From Streptomyces sp. NBC_01429 (GTDB lineage: Bacteria; Actinomycetota; Actinomycetes; Streptomycetales; Streptomycetaceae), in assembly GCF_036231945.1 (NCBI RefSeq), contig NZ_CP109599.1, positions 2,326,501 through 2,390,500 on the forward strand: 64,000 nt of DNA. The letters run 5' to 3'. Under the pieces are notes generated by a model. That model saw only the letters and a program-made list of their open reading frames with translations. It did not search any database and was not told the DNA's origin. The stretch's first letter is position 1; every line of letters starts with the position of its first letter. Of this stretch, positions 1-8,196 are shown piece after piece. The position numbers and the translations under genes are program-made.

Positions 1-3
1 ATT

Positions 4-1398
4 TCATTCTCCGACATCCAGTCGCAGAAGATCTTCCTCCGTCTCACGCCGGACGATCACCCGGGCCTCGCCGTCCCTGACGGCGACGACGGGCGGCCGG
101 AGCGCGTGGTTGTAGTTGCTCGCCATCGAGCGGCAGTACGCGCCGGTGGCGGGGACGGCGATCAGATCGCCGGGCGCCAGGTCGGCGGGCAGGAACGCGT
201 CCCGTACGACGATGTCACCGCTCTCGCAGTGCTTGCCGACGACGCGGGTGAGCATCGCCTCGGCGTCGGAGCGGCGGGAGACGAGCGCGACGCTGTACTC
301 CGCGTCGTACAGGGCGGTACGGATGTTGTCGGACATGCCACCGTCCACACTGACATACGTACGGAGCCCTTCGAGCGGCTTGATGGTGCCGACCTCGTAC
401 AGCGTGAACGCCGTGGGCCCGACGATCGCGCGTCCCGGCTCGACGGAGATCCGGGGGGTGCTCAGCCCGGCCGACTCGCACTCGCGGGTGACGATGTCGC
501 TGAGCGCCTTGGCGATGTCGTACGGCTCGCGCGGGTCGTCCTGCGGGGTGTAGGCGATGCCGAGGCCGCCGCCGAGGTCGATCTCGGGCAGCTCCACGCC
601 GTGCTCGTCGCGCACTTCGGCGAGCAGCCGCACGACGCGGCGGGCGGAGACCTCGAAGCCCGCCATGTCGAAGATCTGCGAGCCGATGTGCGAGTGGATG
701 CCGATCAGTTCCAGGCCGTCGAGCGTCAGGGCCCGCCGGACGGCCTCGGCGGCCTGCCCGCCGGCGAGCGCGATGCCGAACTTCTGGTCCTCGTGCGCCG
801 TCGCGATGAACTCGTGCGTGTGCGCCTCGACGCCGACGGTGACCCGGATCTGGACGGGCTGGCGCTTGCCGAGGCGCTGCGCGACATGGGCGACCTGGAC
901 GATCTCCTGGAACGAGTCGAGGACGATCCGGCCGACTCCGGCGGCGACGGCGCGCTCGATCTCGTCGGCGGACTTGTTGTTCCCGTGGAAGGCGATGCGC
1001 GAGGCGGGCATCCCGGCGGCCAGCGCGGTCACCAGCTCGCCGCCCGAGCACACGTCGAGGTTGAGCCCCTCCTCGTACAGCCAGCGGACGACGGCGCGGG
1101 AGAGGAACGCCTTGCCCGCGTAGAACACGTCGGCGCCGGGGCCGAAGGCGTCCGCCCAGGCGCGGCAGCGGGCGCGGAAGTCGGCCTCGTCGAGGAAGTA
1201 CGCGGGGGTGCCGAACTCCTCGGCCAGCCGGGTCACTTCGATGCCAGCGACGGTCGCCACCCCGTCCTCGTTCCGGCCGACCGTGCGCGACCAGACCTTC
1301 TCGTCGAGGACGTTGAGGTCGGCGGCGGGGGCGGTGTAGTGCCCTTCGGGCAGTACGTCTCCGTGGCGGGGGCCTGCGGGGTGTGCGGAACGGCTCAT
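4..1398 (-). CDS. lysA: Diaminopimelate decarboxylase
   Basis: PLP-dependent decarboxylation of meso-diaminopimelate to L-lysine, the last step of the lysine pathway, in the cytoplasm. The 464-residue length suits actinobacterial LysA. Visible family features are the alanine-racemase-like barrel with the PLP-lysine segment YAGKAF (about residue 95), the HSHIGSQ segment, the glycine-rich phosphate loop DLGGGLG, EPGR, and the C-terminal CESGD and GAYC motifs. The ATG at 1398 follows a GAGAGCC ribosome site. Its TGA at 4-6 overlaps an ATG at 5-7 in ATGA form, so another co-directional gene starts at the window edge; homoserine dehydrogenase is the usual neighbour, but that is inference. It lies 21 bp downstream of the ArgS-like gene and is probably co-transcribed with it. 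Confidence 0.97.
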   Translation of the reverse strand: MSRSAHPAGPRHGDVLPEGHYTAPAADLNVLDEKVWSRTVGRNEDGVATVAGIEVTRLAEEFGTPAYFLDEADFRARCRAWADAFGPGADVFYAGKAFLSRAVVRWLYEEGLNLDVCSGGELVTALAAGMPASRIAFHGNNKSADEIERAVAAGVGRIVLDSFQEIVQVAHVAQRLGKRQPVQIRVTVGVEAHTHEFIATAHEDQKFGIALAGGQAAEAVRRALTLDGLELIGIHSHIGSQIFDMAGFEVSARRVVRLLAEVRDEHGVELPEIDLGGGLGIAYTPQDDPREPYDIAKALSDIVTRECESAGLSTPRISVEPGRAIVGPTAFTLYEVGTIKPLEGLRTYVSVDGGMSDNIRTALYDAEYSVALVSRRSDAEAMLTRVVGKHCESGDIVVRDAFLPADLAPGDLIAVPATGAYCRSMASNYNHALRPPVVAVRDGEARVIVRRETEEDLLRLDVGE

Positions 1399-1419
1399 GT
1401 TCGTGGCTCTCTTGGTTGT

Positions 1420-2451
1420 TCAGAGGTGTTCTGGGGCGTCGATGCCGAGCAGGGACAGGCCGCCGGCCAGCACGGCCCCGGCGGCGGCGGCGAGCGCGAG
1501 CCGGGAGCGGTGGGCGGCCGAGGGTTTCTCGTCGCCGAGCGGCAGCGGACGGGCGGCCTCCTGGAAGCGCAGGAAAGCCTCCGCGGTGTGTTCGAGGTGG
1601 CGGGCGAGCCGGTCGGGCGCGCGGAGCCCGGCGGCGGCTTCGAGGACGGCGGGGTGGTCGCCGAGGGCGGTGAGGAGGCCGGTGTGCGTGGGCTCGCTCA
1701 CCTCGTAGCCGGGAGTGCCGGGGGTGAGACCGAGCTGCCGCGCGCCGCGCGCGAGTGCTTGTGTGCGGGCGTGCGCGTAGCGGACCCGGAAGAGCGGGTT
1801 GCTCTCGCGCTGTACGAGCAGGTCGGGGCCGGTGTACGGACGGTCGTGCGCGGCGGGCCGCAGCAGCGCCCAGCGGGCGGCGTCGGGCCCGAGGCGGCGG
1901 AAGACGTCGGACCCGGTGTCGGAGGCGGCGCCGACGGGGGTCACGCGGAGCGTCTCGGCGGCTCCCGGCACGATCTCCGCCTCGGCGCCCTGGGCACGGA
2001 GCAGCGCGACGACGGTACGGGTCCAGAGGGCGGCGCGCTCCTCGGCTGCGGGCGCGAAGCGGGCGGCCGTACCGGCGAGGGCGTCGCCGTGGCCGTGGCG
2101 CGTGCCGTCGCGCAGGACCGTACGGACCAGCTCGGCGCGCAGCCGGTCGCGGCCGGCGGGGGCGAGGGTGAAGTTCAGGAAACCGGGGCCGGTGATCTCG
2201 ACGCGCTCGATGGCCCCGTCGGCGCCGGGGGCCGTGGCGACCCGGCCGCGCAGGATCTCGGCGACCTCGCGGGGCGGCCGGCCGGCCGGGCCGGCCAGGC
2301 GCAGCGCGATGCTGGTGGCGTAGTCCCCGCTGCCGCCGGGGCGCGGCCGCTCGATCATGATCCGGTCGGGCACGGGCCCGGGCAGGGCGTCGTCCGCGAC
2401 GGCGCGGCACACGGCGTGCCGCACGGTTCGGGAGAGTTCTGCGGGGGTCAC
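1420..2451 (-). CDS. nrtL: ArgS-related anticodon-binding protein (NrtL-like)
   Basis: A 343-residue arginyl-tRNA-synthetase-related protein without a full catalytic domain. The N-terminus (TPAELSRTV through GPGFLNFTLAP) matches the ArgRS additional domain. The C-terminus (QRESNPLFRVRYAHART onward) matches the ArgRS DALR anticodon-binding domain, ending in helices with ALLRFQEAARPLP-like sequence. The HIGH and KMSKS motifs are not seen, so aminoacylation is unlikely. The family is typically found beside lysA in Streptomyces, as here. The GTG at 2451 is chosen because the longer open frame upstream runs through the response regulator and has no domain character. A short C-terminal hydrophobic segment (LALAAAAGAVLAGGLSLLG) is also visible. 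The function is unknown. Confidence 0.85.
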   Translation of the reverse strand: MTPAELSRTVRHAVCRAVADDALPGPVPDRIMIERPRPGGSGDYATSIALRLAGPAGRPPREVAEILRGRVATAPGADGAIERVEITGPGFLNFTLAPAGRDRLRAELVRTVLRDGTRHGHGDALAGTAARFAPAAEERAALWTRTVVALLRAQGAEAEIVPGAAETLRVTPVGAASDTGSDVFRRLGPDAARWALLRPAAHDRPYTGPDLLVQRESNPLFRVRYAHARTQALARGARQLGLTPGTPGYEVSEPTHTGLLTALGDHPAVLEAAAGLRAPDRLARHLEHTAEAFLRFQEAARPLPLGDEKPSAAHRSRLALAAAAGAVLAGGLSLLGIDAPEHL

Positions 2452-2555
2452 GGGACAAGCGTATGGGAGGGGGGTGGGCTCTTGGCGAACCCGTTTCGCG
2501 ATGCGGGCAGCTCCGGGCGGTCGGCTCCGGGTGCGTCCGGGCCGGCTGGGGGCGG

Positions 2556-2990
2556 TCAGCTCAGGGCGGATCCGGCCCACCCGGCGCCGTATCTGTCGTC
2601 GCGCGCCGGCGGCGCCTCCTGGTGGGTCAGCCGCCGTACGAGTCTGACCAGCTCCGACGGTTCGAAGGGCTTGGCGAGGAAGGCGTTCGCCCCGGCGGTG
2701 AGGCCCTCCTCCATCTCGTACTGCGTGCAGGCGCTGATTATCGCGATGGGCAGCAGGCGGGTGCGCGGGTCGGCGCGCAGCCGGGCGGCGGTGCGCACCC
2801 CGTCGAGCCGGGGCATCACCATGTCGAGGGTGATGGCGTCGGGCCGCACGTCGTGCACCACGTCCAGGCATTCGGCACCGTCGGCCGCGGTCACGACCTC
2901 GAACCCCTCCAGCTCAAGGTTGACCCTGATCAGCTGCCGGATGACTCTGTTGTCGTCGACAACGAGCACCCGGCCGGACGCCCCGGACAC
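2556..2990 (-). CDS. Single-domain response regulator (receiver only)
   Basis: A CheY-like receiver of about 144 residues. The acidic pocket VLVVDDN, the phospho-acceptor Asp in ITLDMVMP, the switch region ISAC and the conserved Lys in FLAKPFEP are all visible. There is no output domain, so it probably acts by protein-protein contact. The GTG at 2990 places the receiver at the N-terminus; a longer open frame to 3077 adds basic, domain-free sequence. No kinase is adjacent. It is divergent from the gene at 3089 and lies upstream of the ArgS-like/lysA pair. The Shine-Dalgarno match for the chosen start is poor (GAAGG directly abuts it), so the start may be leaderless or misplaced. Confidence 0.85.
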   Translation of the reverse strand: MSGASGRVLVVDDNRVIRQLIRVNLELEGFEVVTAADGAECLDVVHDVRPDAITLDMVMPRLDGVRTAARLRADPRTRLLPIAIISACTQYEMEEGLTAGANAFLAKPFEPSELVRLVRRLTHQEAPPARDDRYGAGWAGSALS

Positions 2991-3088
2991 CCTTCGAGAG
3001 TAGGTCCGATCGCGGCGCCGCGTCCGGGTTTTGCCCACTTCCACCCGGCGCGGACGGCGCGTGTGCGCCCCGGGCATAGTCTCTGCGG

Positions 3089-3493
3089 ATGGAGCAGAAC
3101 GAAGTTGTCCTCAGGGCCATCGGGATCCTGACGCAGTCGGCGGAGTGGGTGAGGACGGCCGGCTCGGAGAACCCGGAGGCGGCGGGGGCCGCCGAGGGCG
3201 CCGGGGCGGCCGGAGATCCGGAGCCGGACGTCACGCCGGGCGCCGGTCAGATCGGCTCGCTGCTCGCCGAGGTCTTCCCCTCGTTCACGGTCTCCCCCGA
3301 GGCGACCCCGCTGGAGGCGGCGCACGCGGTGACCGAGGCGGCGCTGCCCGCCGTGATGCGGCTGATCGGCGCGTTCTCGTACATCTACGCGGAGCTGGCG
3401 CGGGTCCATGACAGCGGGCGTACGGACATCACGTCGGAGGAGTTGCTGCGGGAGCTGGCGCTGCGGATGTCACGGCCGGGCGACGGGGCCTGA
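3089..3493 (+). CDS. Conserved-looking hypothetical protein
   Basis: A 134-residue acidic protein that I do not recognise. It has an N-terminal helix (EQNEVVLRAIGILTQSAEWV), an Ala/Gly/Glu-rich linker (about residues 28-50), and a helical C-terminal part with AVMRLIGAFSYIYAELARV followed by TDITSEELLRELALRMSR. No signal peptide or membrane span is seen. The last 65 bp overlap the end of the convergent MFS gene. It is divergent from the response regulator at 2990 with a 98-bp gap, so the two may share a promoter region. Confidence 0.6.
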   Translation: MEQNEVVLRAIGILTQSAEWVRTAGSENPEAAGAAEGAGAAGDPEPDVTPGAGQIGSLLAEVFPSFTVSPEATPLEAAHAVTEAALPAVMRLIGAFSYIYAELARVHDSGRTDITSEELLRELALRMSRPGDGA

Positions 3494-4907
3494 TCCGGCC
3501 GGCGAGGAGGACCCCCGCCGACGCGAGGGCGGCGGTGAACGCGAAGGTCCACAGCAGGGCGGCGCGGGTGGTGGCGCCGTGGTGGTGGGCGAGGGCGAGC
3601 GCGGCGCCGCCGAGACCGGCGACGAGCGCGGTGGCGAGGGTCTGGGCGAGCTGAAGGGCGCCGCTGATCTCGCCCTGCCGGCCGGGTGGCGCCTGCTCCA
3701 GGGTCTCCGTGGTGGACGCGTTGAAGGCGATCCCCATGCCGGCGCCGCCGATCGCCCAGCCCAGCACGGCGATCCAGGCGGGTACGGAGCCGGCCAGCAC
3801 CGCCGTCGCCGTCACGGCCACCCCGCCGAGCAGCAGCGCGAAGCCGAGCGTCACACCGGTGGTGCGGCCCCCGGGGTTCCCGGTGTCGCGCCGCGCCTGG
3901 AGCAGTGAGCCGAGCACCCAGGTGATCGCGCCCGCCGAGAGGCCGAGCCCGGCGGCCGTGGGGCTCAGCCCGCGCAGCTCCTGGAGGCCGAGCGGCAGGA
4001 ACGCCTCGCTCCCGAAGTAGACCCCGCAGAGCAGCCCGCGGAGCGCGATGCCCGCGCCGAGCCCCGGCCGGGCGGTGAGGGTGCCGCGGGGGGTGACGCG
4101 GCGCAGGGCGGGCACGGCGAGGGCGATCCCGGCCGCCGAGAGCACGGCGAGGAGTACGGCGTCACGCAGCAGCAGCGCCTGGAGGAGCAGTCCCGTACCG
4201 GCGGTGAGGAGGACGGCGCTGGCCAACGGCCCTTTCCACCAGGGGATTTCGGCGGTCCCGGGGGTCCCGGCGGTTCCGGCGGTCCTTGCCGGCTCTCCCG
4301 CGTCCCGTACCCGCACCCGGCCCACGGCCGGCAGGGTCAGGGCGGCGGCGACGGCGACCAGCGGCAGCATCAGCAGGAACACCCCGCGCCAGCCGACCCG
4401 GTCGGCGAGGGTACCGGCGACGACGGGGCCGGCCAGGGACGGAATCGTCCACGCGGAGGAGAGCAGCGCGAACATCCGGGCCCGCAGCCGCTCCGGGTAG
4501 GCGAGGCCGATCACCGTGTACGCCATGGCCATGATGGCGCCGACGCCCAGCCCCTGCGCGACCCTGCCGAGGAGGAACAGCGGCCAGGAGCCGGCGGTCC
4601 CGGCCAGCGCGCAGCCCGCGGCGAAGAGCAGCATGCCCAGGGCGAGCGGCCGGGCGGGCCCCGAGCGGTCGGCGGCGCGGCCCGCCAGCACGGTGGCGAC
4701 GATATTGGCGAGCATCAGCGCGGACAGCCCCCAGCCGTACGCGCCCAGGCCGTCGAGGCGCCGGGCGATGTCGGGCAGGACGGTGGCCACCCCGAGCGAC
4801 TCGAAGGCGACCATGCCGACGGCGAGGATCACCCCGAGGGTGAGGGCGCGGTGGGGCGGCTCGAAGACGCCCCCGGCGGGGGCGGGCGGATCGGCATGCG
4901 GGGACAT
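3429..4907 (-). CDS. MFS drug-type exporter
   Basis: A 492-residue major-facilitator protein with about 12-14 hydrophobic segments. Segment 1 is GVILAVGMVAFESLGVATVLP. The loop after segment 2 carries the MFS motif-A-like GRAADRSGPARPLALG, and motif-C-like GxxxGPxxAG sequence appears as IPSLAGPVVAGTLAD. The likely role is proton-driven export of a small hydrophobic molecule across the cytoplasmic membrane. The ATG at 4907 has GGAG about 9 bp upstream. It is divergent from the TetR gene, and the palindrome between them indicates repression by that TetR protein. The substrate cannot be read from the sequence. Confidence 0.88.
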   Translation of the reverse strand: MSPHADPPAPAGGVFEPPHRALTLGVILAVGMVAFESLGVATVLPDIARRLDGLGAYGWGLSALMLANIVATVLAGRAADRSGPARPLALGMLLFAAGCALAGTAGSWPLFLLGRVAQGLGVGAIMAMAYTVIGLAYPERLRARMFALLSSAWTIPSLAGPVVAGTLADRVGWRGVFLLMLPLVAVAAALTLPAVGRVRVRDAGEPARTAGTAGTPGTAEIPWWKGPLASAVLLTAGTGLLLQALLLRDAVLLAVLSAAGIALAVPALRRVTPRGTLTARPGLGAGIALRGLLCGVYFGSEAFLPLGLQELRGLSPTAAGLGLSAGAITWVLGSLLQARRDTGNPGGRTTGVTLGFALLLGGVAVTATAVLAGSVPAWIAVLGWAIGGAGMGIAFNASTTETLEQAPPGRQGEISGALQLAQTLATALVAGLGGAALALAHHHGATTRAALLWTFAFTAALASAGVLLAGRIRPRRPAVTSAAPAPAATPPT

Positions 4908-4920
4908 GGCGGGCGGCTCC

Positions 4921-4972
4921 TTCTCGAATTATGTTCCGTTCCAGAACGGAACGATTCGAGAATACCTATACT
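4921..4972. promoter_or_regulatory. Nested palindromic operator and TetR-gene promoter
   Basis: Two nested perfect inverted repeats lie between the MFS and TetR genes. The inner arms are GTTCCGTTC (4933-4941) and GAACGGAAC (4944-4952). The outer arms are TTCTCGAAT (4921-4929) and ATTCGAGAA (4954-4962). A -10-like TATACT (4967-4972) lies 6 bp before the TetR ATG, suggesting a leaderless transcript. The site suits binding of a TetR dimer pair and control of both genes. Confidence 0.8.
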
Positions 4973-4978
4973 TCGGGC

Positions 4979-5620
4979 ATGGTCAACACGCGGGACTCCG
5001 CCACGGCACGCACGGGCCGACCCCGGGACGGGCGGATCGACGCCTCCGTACCCGTGGCGGTGCTGGAGATCCTTGAGGAGTCGGGCTACGCGCGGCTCAC
5101 GCTGGAGGCGGTCGCGGCGCGCGCCGGTACGAGCAAACCGGCACTGCGCCGGCGGTGGCGCTCCCGGCAGCATCTGGTCGTCGAGGCGCTGGCGACCACG
5201 ATCGGGACCTCCCCGACCCCCGACACCGGCTGTACGCACTGCGATCTGATCGCCGGGATCAACACCCTCGGCCAGGCGTTCGCCGCGCCCGCCCTGCGGC
5301 ACACCCTGTCCGGGCTCGTCGCCGATCTCGCGGACGACCCCGAGCTGGCGGCCACGTTCCTGGACACGTTCTTCGCCCCCCGGCGGGCCTCGACGGCCGA
5401 GGCGCTGCGGCGCGGGATCGCGCGCGGCGACATCGCGCCGGACGCCGACATCGACCTGCTGCTCGACATGCTGGCCTCGACGACGTACTACCGGGCGCTG
5501 TTCGGACATCTGCCGGTGACGGAGGGGCTGGCCGAGGACGTGGTGCGGGTGGTGCTGTCCGGGGTGGGCACCGAGCGGTGGCGGGCCCGGTGGGCGGCGC
5601 GGGACACGCACGAGGACTGA
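4979..5620 (+). CDS. TetR-family transcriptional regulator
   Basis: A 213-residue TetR-type repressor. The N-terminal helix-turn-helix is in about residues 15-60 (VLEILEESGYARLTLEAVA then ARAGTSKPALRRRW). The ligand-binding C-terminal domain resembles TetR_C-type AcrR proteins (GLVADLADDPELAATFLD, ARGDIAPDADIDLLLDML). The ATG at 4979 is preferred over an upstream in-frame ATG at 4931 because the latter lies inside the operator palindrome. It is divergent from the MFS exporter, its probable target, and likely autoregulates through the same palindrome. Confidence 0.9.
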   Translation: MVNTRDSATARTGRPRDGRIDASVPVAVLEILEESGYARLTLEAVAARAGTSKPALRRRWRSRQHLVVEALATTIGTSPTPDTGCTHCDLIAGINTLGQAFAAPALRHTLSGLVADLADDPELAATFLDTFFAPRRASTAEALRRGIARGDIAPDADIDLLLDMLASTTYYRALFGHLPVTEGLAEDVVRVVLSGVGTERWRARWAARDTHED

Positions 5621-5653
5621 CGGGGGCGGGGCGTACGGGGGGCGGGTGCGGGC

Positions 5654-6079
5654 CTACGCGCCCGGGTCCGGGGCCGTGCCCGGGTCCGGGTCCGGACCCG
5701 CTCCCGCTTTCGCGCCCTTCGGCTGTACGGCGGCGAGGTAGGCGTAGATGGCGTCGCGGTTGCGGGCGAGGCACTCGACGCGCTGATGGATCCGCTCGGC
5801 CTCGTCGCGCAGCAGCGCGGCGGTCTCGGGGGTCAGGCACTCCGGGTGGAGATGGATCTGGTCCGGCCTGTTCAGGAAGGGCAGGATCCGGCGGATGATC
5901 TCGGTGGTGAGGCCGGAGTCGAGCAGACCGCGGATCTGCTGGACGCGGTGGACCGCCGCGTCGTCGTAGGCGCGGTAGCCGTTCCCGGCGCGCCCGGGGT
6001 GGAGCAGGTCCTGCTCCTCGTAGTAGCGCAGCATGCGGGTGGGGACGCCGGTGCGGCGGGACAGTTCACCGATGCGCAC
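5654..6079 (-). CDS. MerR-family transcriptional regulator
   Basis: A 141-residue MerR-type activator/repressor. The winged helix starts at VRIGELSRRTGVPTRMLRYYEE and continues through GYRAYDDAAVHRVQQIRGLLDSGL. A dimerisation helix follows (AALLRDEAERIHQRVECLARNRDAIYAYL). There are no cysteines patterned for metal binding, so a small-molecule sensor is likely. The GTG at 6079 is chosen because it gives the canonical MerR N-terminus and has GGGAG about 8 bp upstream; a GTG at 6115 lies inside the operator. The tail is a Gly/Pro/Asp repeat encoded by GC-rich repeats. It is divergent from the MFS gene at 6144. Confidence 0.9.
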   Translation of the reverse strand: MRIGELSRRTGVPTRMLRYYEEQDLLHPGRAGNGYRAYDDAAVHRVQQIRGLLDSGLTTEIIRRILPFLNRPDQIHLHPECLTPETAALLRDEAERIHQRVECLARNRDAIYAYLAAVQPKGAKAGAGPDPDPGTAPDPGA

Positions 6080-6105
6080 GGACTCCGCTCCCTGTTCGGC
6101 CGGGC

Positions 6106-6137
6106 TTGCCTTCACACTGATGTGAAGGTTTCACCAT
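6106..6137. promoter_or_regulatory. MerR-type operator/promoter between merR and MFS gene
   Basis: A perfect inverted repeat, CCTTCACA (6109-6116) and TGTGAAGG (6121-6128), lies between a -35-like TTGCCT (6106-6111) and a poor -10-like CACCAT (6132-6137). The long, roughly 20-bp spacer with a centred palindrome is the classic MerR activator layout. The MFS ATG at 6144 would then be near the transcript start. Confidence 0.7.
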
Positions 6138-6143
6138 GGTCGC

Positions 6144-7352
6144 ATGTCCACCGCATCGACCGACAGCGGCACACCCCTGTCCGCTCGGCCCGCGGCCCGG
6201 CCGCGAGGGCTGCCCCTGCCGGGGCTGCTGGCCCTGTTCACGGCCGCGTTCACCGCCGTCATGACCGAACTGCTCCCCGCCGGGCTGCTGCCCGGGATGA
6301 GCCGGAGTCTCCAGGTGTCCGAGGGGCGGGTGGGGTTCCTGGTGACGGGCTACGCCGCCGCCTCGTTCCTCGCCGCGATCCCGCTGACGGCGGCGCTGCG
6401 CGGGGTGCGGCGGCGTCCGGTGCTCATCGGGGCGCTGGCCGGTTTCGCGCTGTGCAACGCCGTGACCGCTCTCTCGTCCGCGTACTGGCCGACGTTCGGG
6501 GCGCGGCTGCTGGCCGGGGTGATGGGCGGCACGATGTGGGCGATGCTCGCGGGGTACGCGGCGCGGATGGTCCCGGCGGAGCGGCGGGGGCGGGCCATCG
6601 CGATCGTGCTGGCCGGGATCACCGTCGCGCTCTCGCTCGGCATTCCGGCGGGCACGGCGCTGGCGTCGCTGGCCGGGTGGCGGGCGGCGTTCGGGACGGT
6701 GGCGGTGCTGGCGGGGCTGCTGGTGCTGTGGGTGGCCCGGCAGGTCCCGGACTTCCCGGGCGAACCGGCAGCCGAGCGGGTGCCGTTGCACCGGATCGCC
6801 GCCGTACCGGGCATCGGGGCGGTGCTGGCCACCACGCTGCTGCTGCTCCTGGGGCACCAGACGATGTACACGTACATGGCGCCCTTCTCCGCACACGCGG
6901 GCTTCGGCCGTACGGGGCTGGTCCTGCTGGTCTTCGGCGCCGCCACGGTGGCCGGGATCTGGCTCACCGGCGCCCTCGTCGACCGGCGTCCACGCGCCGC
7001 ACTGCTGGGCGCGCTGACCGCCATCGCGGCGGCGCAGCTCGCGCTGGGCCTCTTCGGCGCGCACCCGGCGGTGCTACTGACCGCCGTCGCGGCCTGGGGC
7101 GTCGCCTTCGGCGGGGCACCGACCCTGATCCAGACGGCCCTGGTCCGGATCTCGGGCCCGTCCCGCGCGGACGTGGCGACGGCGATGCAGACGACGGTCT
7201 ACAACGGCGGCATCGCCGCGGGCTCCCTGGCGGGCGGCCTGGTCCTGGAATCCACCGGCGCCGGCGCCCTCCCCTGGACGGCGCTGCCACTGATCGCGGC
7301 GGCGCTGGCGGTGGTCTGGACGGCGCGGCGGCACGCGTATCCGGGGCGCTGA
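6144..7352 (+). CDS. MFS exporter (DHA1/arabinose-efflux-permease type)
   Basis: A 402-residue MFS protein with 12 predicted membrane segments. Segment 1 is LPGLLALFTAAFTAVMTELLPAG. The MFS proline/glycine motif appears as GIPAGTALASLAGWRAAFG. The second half has GIWLTGALVDRRPRAAL and ends with a basic tail. It probably exports a drug-like compound. It is transcribed from the MerR-controlled promoter; no Shine-Dalgarno is evident, consistent with a leaderless start. Its 3' end is 18 bp from the convergent HIT-fusion gene. Confidence 0.9.
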   Translation: MSTASTDSGTPLSARPAARPRGLPLPGLLALFTAAFTAVMTELLPAGLLPGMSRSLQVSEGRVGFLVTGYAAASFLAAIPLTAALRGVRRRPVLIGALAGFALCNAVTALSSAYWPTFGARLLAGVMGGTMWAMLAGYAARMVPAERRGRAIAIVLAGITVALSLGIPAGTALASLAGWRAAFGTVAVLAGLLVLWVARQVPDFPGEPAAERVPLHRIAAVPGIGAVLATTLLLLLGHQTMYTYMAPFSAHAGFGRTGLVLLVFGAATVAGIWLTGALVDRRPRAALLGALTAIAAAQLALGLFGAHPAVLLTAVAAWGVAFGGAPTLIQTALVRISGPSRADVATAMQTTVYNGGIAAGSLAGGLVLESTGAGALPWTALPLIAAALAVVWTARRHAYPGR

Positions 7353-7370
7353 GGGGGGGGCGACGGGGCG

Positions 7371-8120
7371 TCAGCCGCCCCGCAGCCGCTCGGCGACCGC
7401 GCGCCGCAGCCGGGCCGCCGTCGCGGCGCCGTCCTCGGGCCGTACGTCCAGCACGCCGTGCTCCGTCATGAGCGCGTGGTACTGCTGCCGCGCGTAGGGA
7501 ACGCCGGGCGGCAGGCCGGCGATGTGCCAGTGCGGATGGGCGTTGCCCTCGGCGCTGCCGAGGGAGAGGAGGTACGTGCGCTCGGGCGCCACCACGTCCT
7601 CGACGGCCAGCGCCACCGTGCGTACGAGCAGCGTCAGCCGGGTGTACGCGGCCTCGTCCAGGTCGCGGACGACATGCTCGACATGGGCCTTCGGCGCGAC
7701 GAGGACCTTCCCGGGGAGGGTGGGATACCGGTCGAGGAAGGCCACGTGGGCGTCGTCCTCGTACACCGTCTCGTGCGCGTACGCCGGGTCCCCCGCGACG
7801 AAGGAGCACACGAAGCAGGGCCCGCCGCGCGCCCGTTGCTCGTACGTGCCCAGATCCATGGGCCGCCGGTGGGTCGAGTGCCGCTGTTCCTCGCGGGCGC
7901 GCCGCGAGATCTCGCGCGTGGACTGGATCTCCTCCTCGGTGATCGGGCCGTGTTCGGCCTCGGCCGCTTCGATGAGTTCCTTCGGATTGTCCCGCTCACG
8001 CTGCCGTGCGACAGCGGCTGCTTCGTACGCCGAGAGTCCGGATGAACCGCCGCGTGACCGGGCGGCCTCGGCGACAGCCCTCGGCATGGTGATCGAATAC
8101 TTGTGGGTGGGCTCGCTCAT
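7371..8120 (-). CDS. Antitoxin-like N-terminus fused to HIT-domain hydrolase
   Basis: A 249-residue two-part protein. Residues about 1-85 (KYSITMPRAVAEAARSRGG, GLSAYEAAAVARQRERDN, ELIEAAEAEHGPI) resemble the small DNA-binding-type antitoxins common in Streptomyces. Residues about 88-249, from MDLGTYEQRARGGPCFVC on, form a HIT-superfamily nucleotide hydrolase; the histidine triad is HPHWHI. The N-terminal CFVC and FLDRYP segments match the HIT fold. The ATG at 8120 has AGGATC about 8 bp upstream. An internal ATG at the HIT boundary has no Shine-Dalgarno, which favours one fused protein. No toxin gene is adjacent. The alternative is two reading units translated separately. Confidence 0.75.
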   Translation of the reverse strand: MSEPTHKYSITMPRAVAEAARSRGGSSGLSAYEAAAVARQRERDNPKELIEAAEAEHGPITEEEIQSTREISRRAREEQRHSTHRRPMDLGTYEQRARGGPCFVCSFVAGDPAYAHETVYEDDAHVAFLDRYPTLPGKVLVAPKAHVEHVVRDLDEAAYTRLTLLVRTVALAVEDVVAPERTYLLSLGSAEGNAHPHWHIAGLPPGVPYARQQYHALMTEHGVLDVRPEDGAATAARLRRAVAERLRGG

Positions 8121-8196
8121 GCCGCGGATCCTGCCGGACGCGTCCCACCCGTGGAGCCGCGTTTCGCCGCAGGGCGTACGCGAACACCCCACGCGC

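Noticed and set aside
106..3003. Very long plus-strand open frame antisense to lysA and the ArgS-like gene
   Set aside because: High G+C keeps antisense frames open. It covers two clear minus-strand genes and has no domain character.
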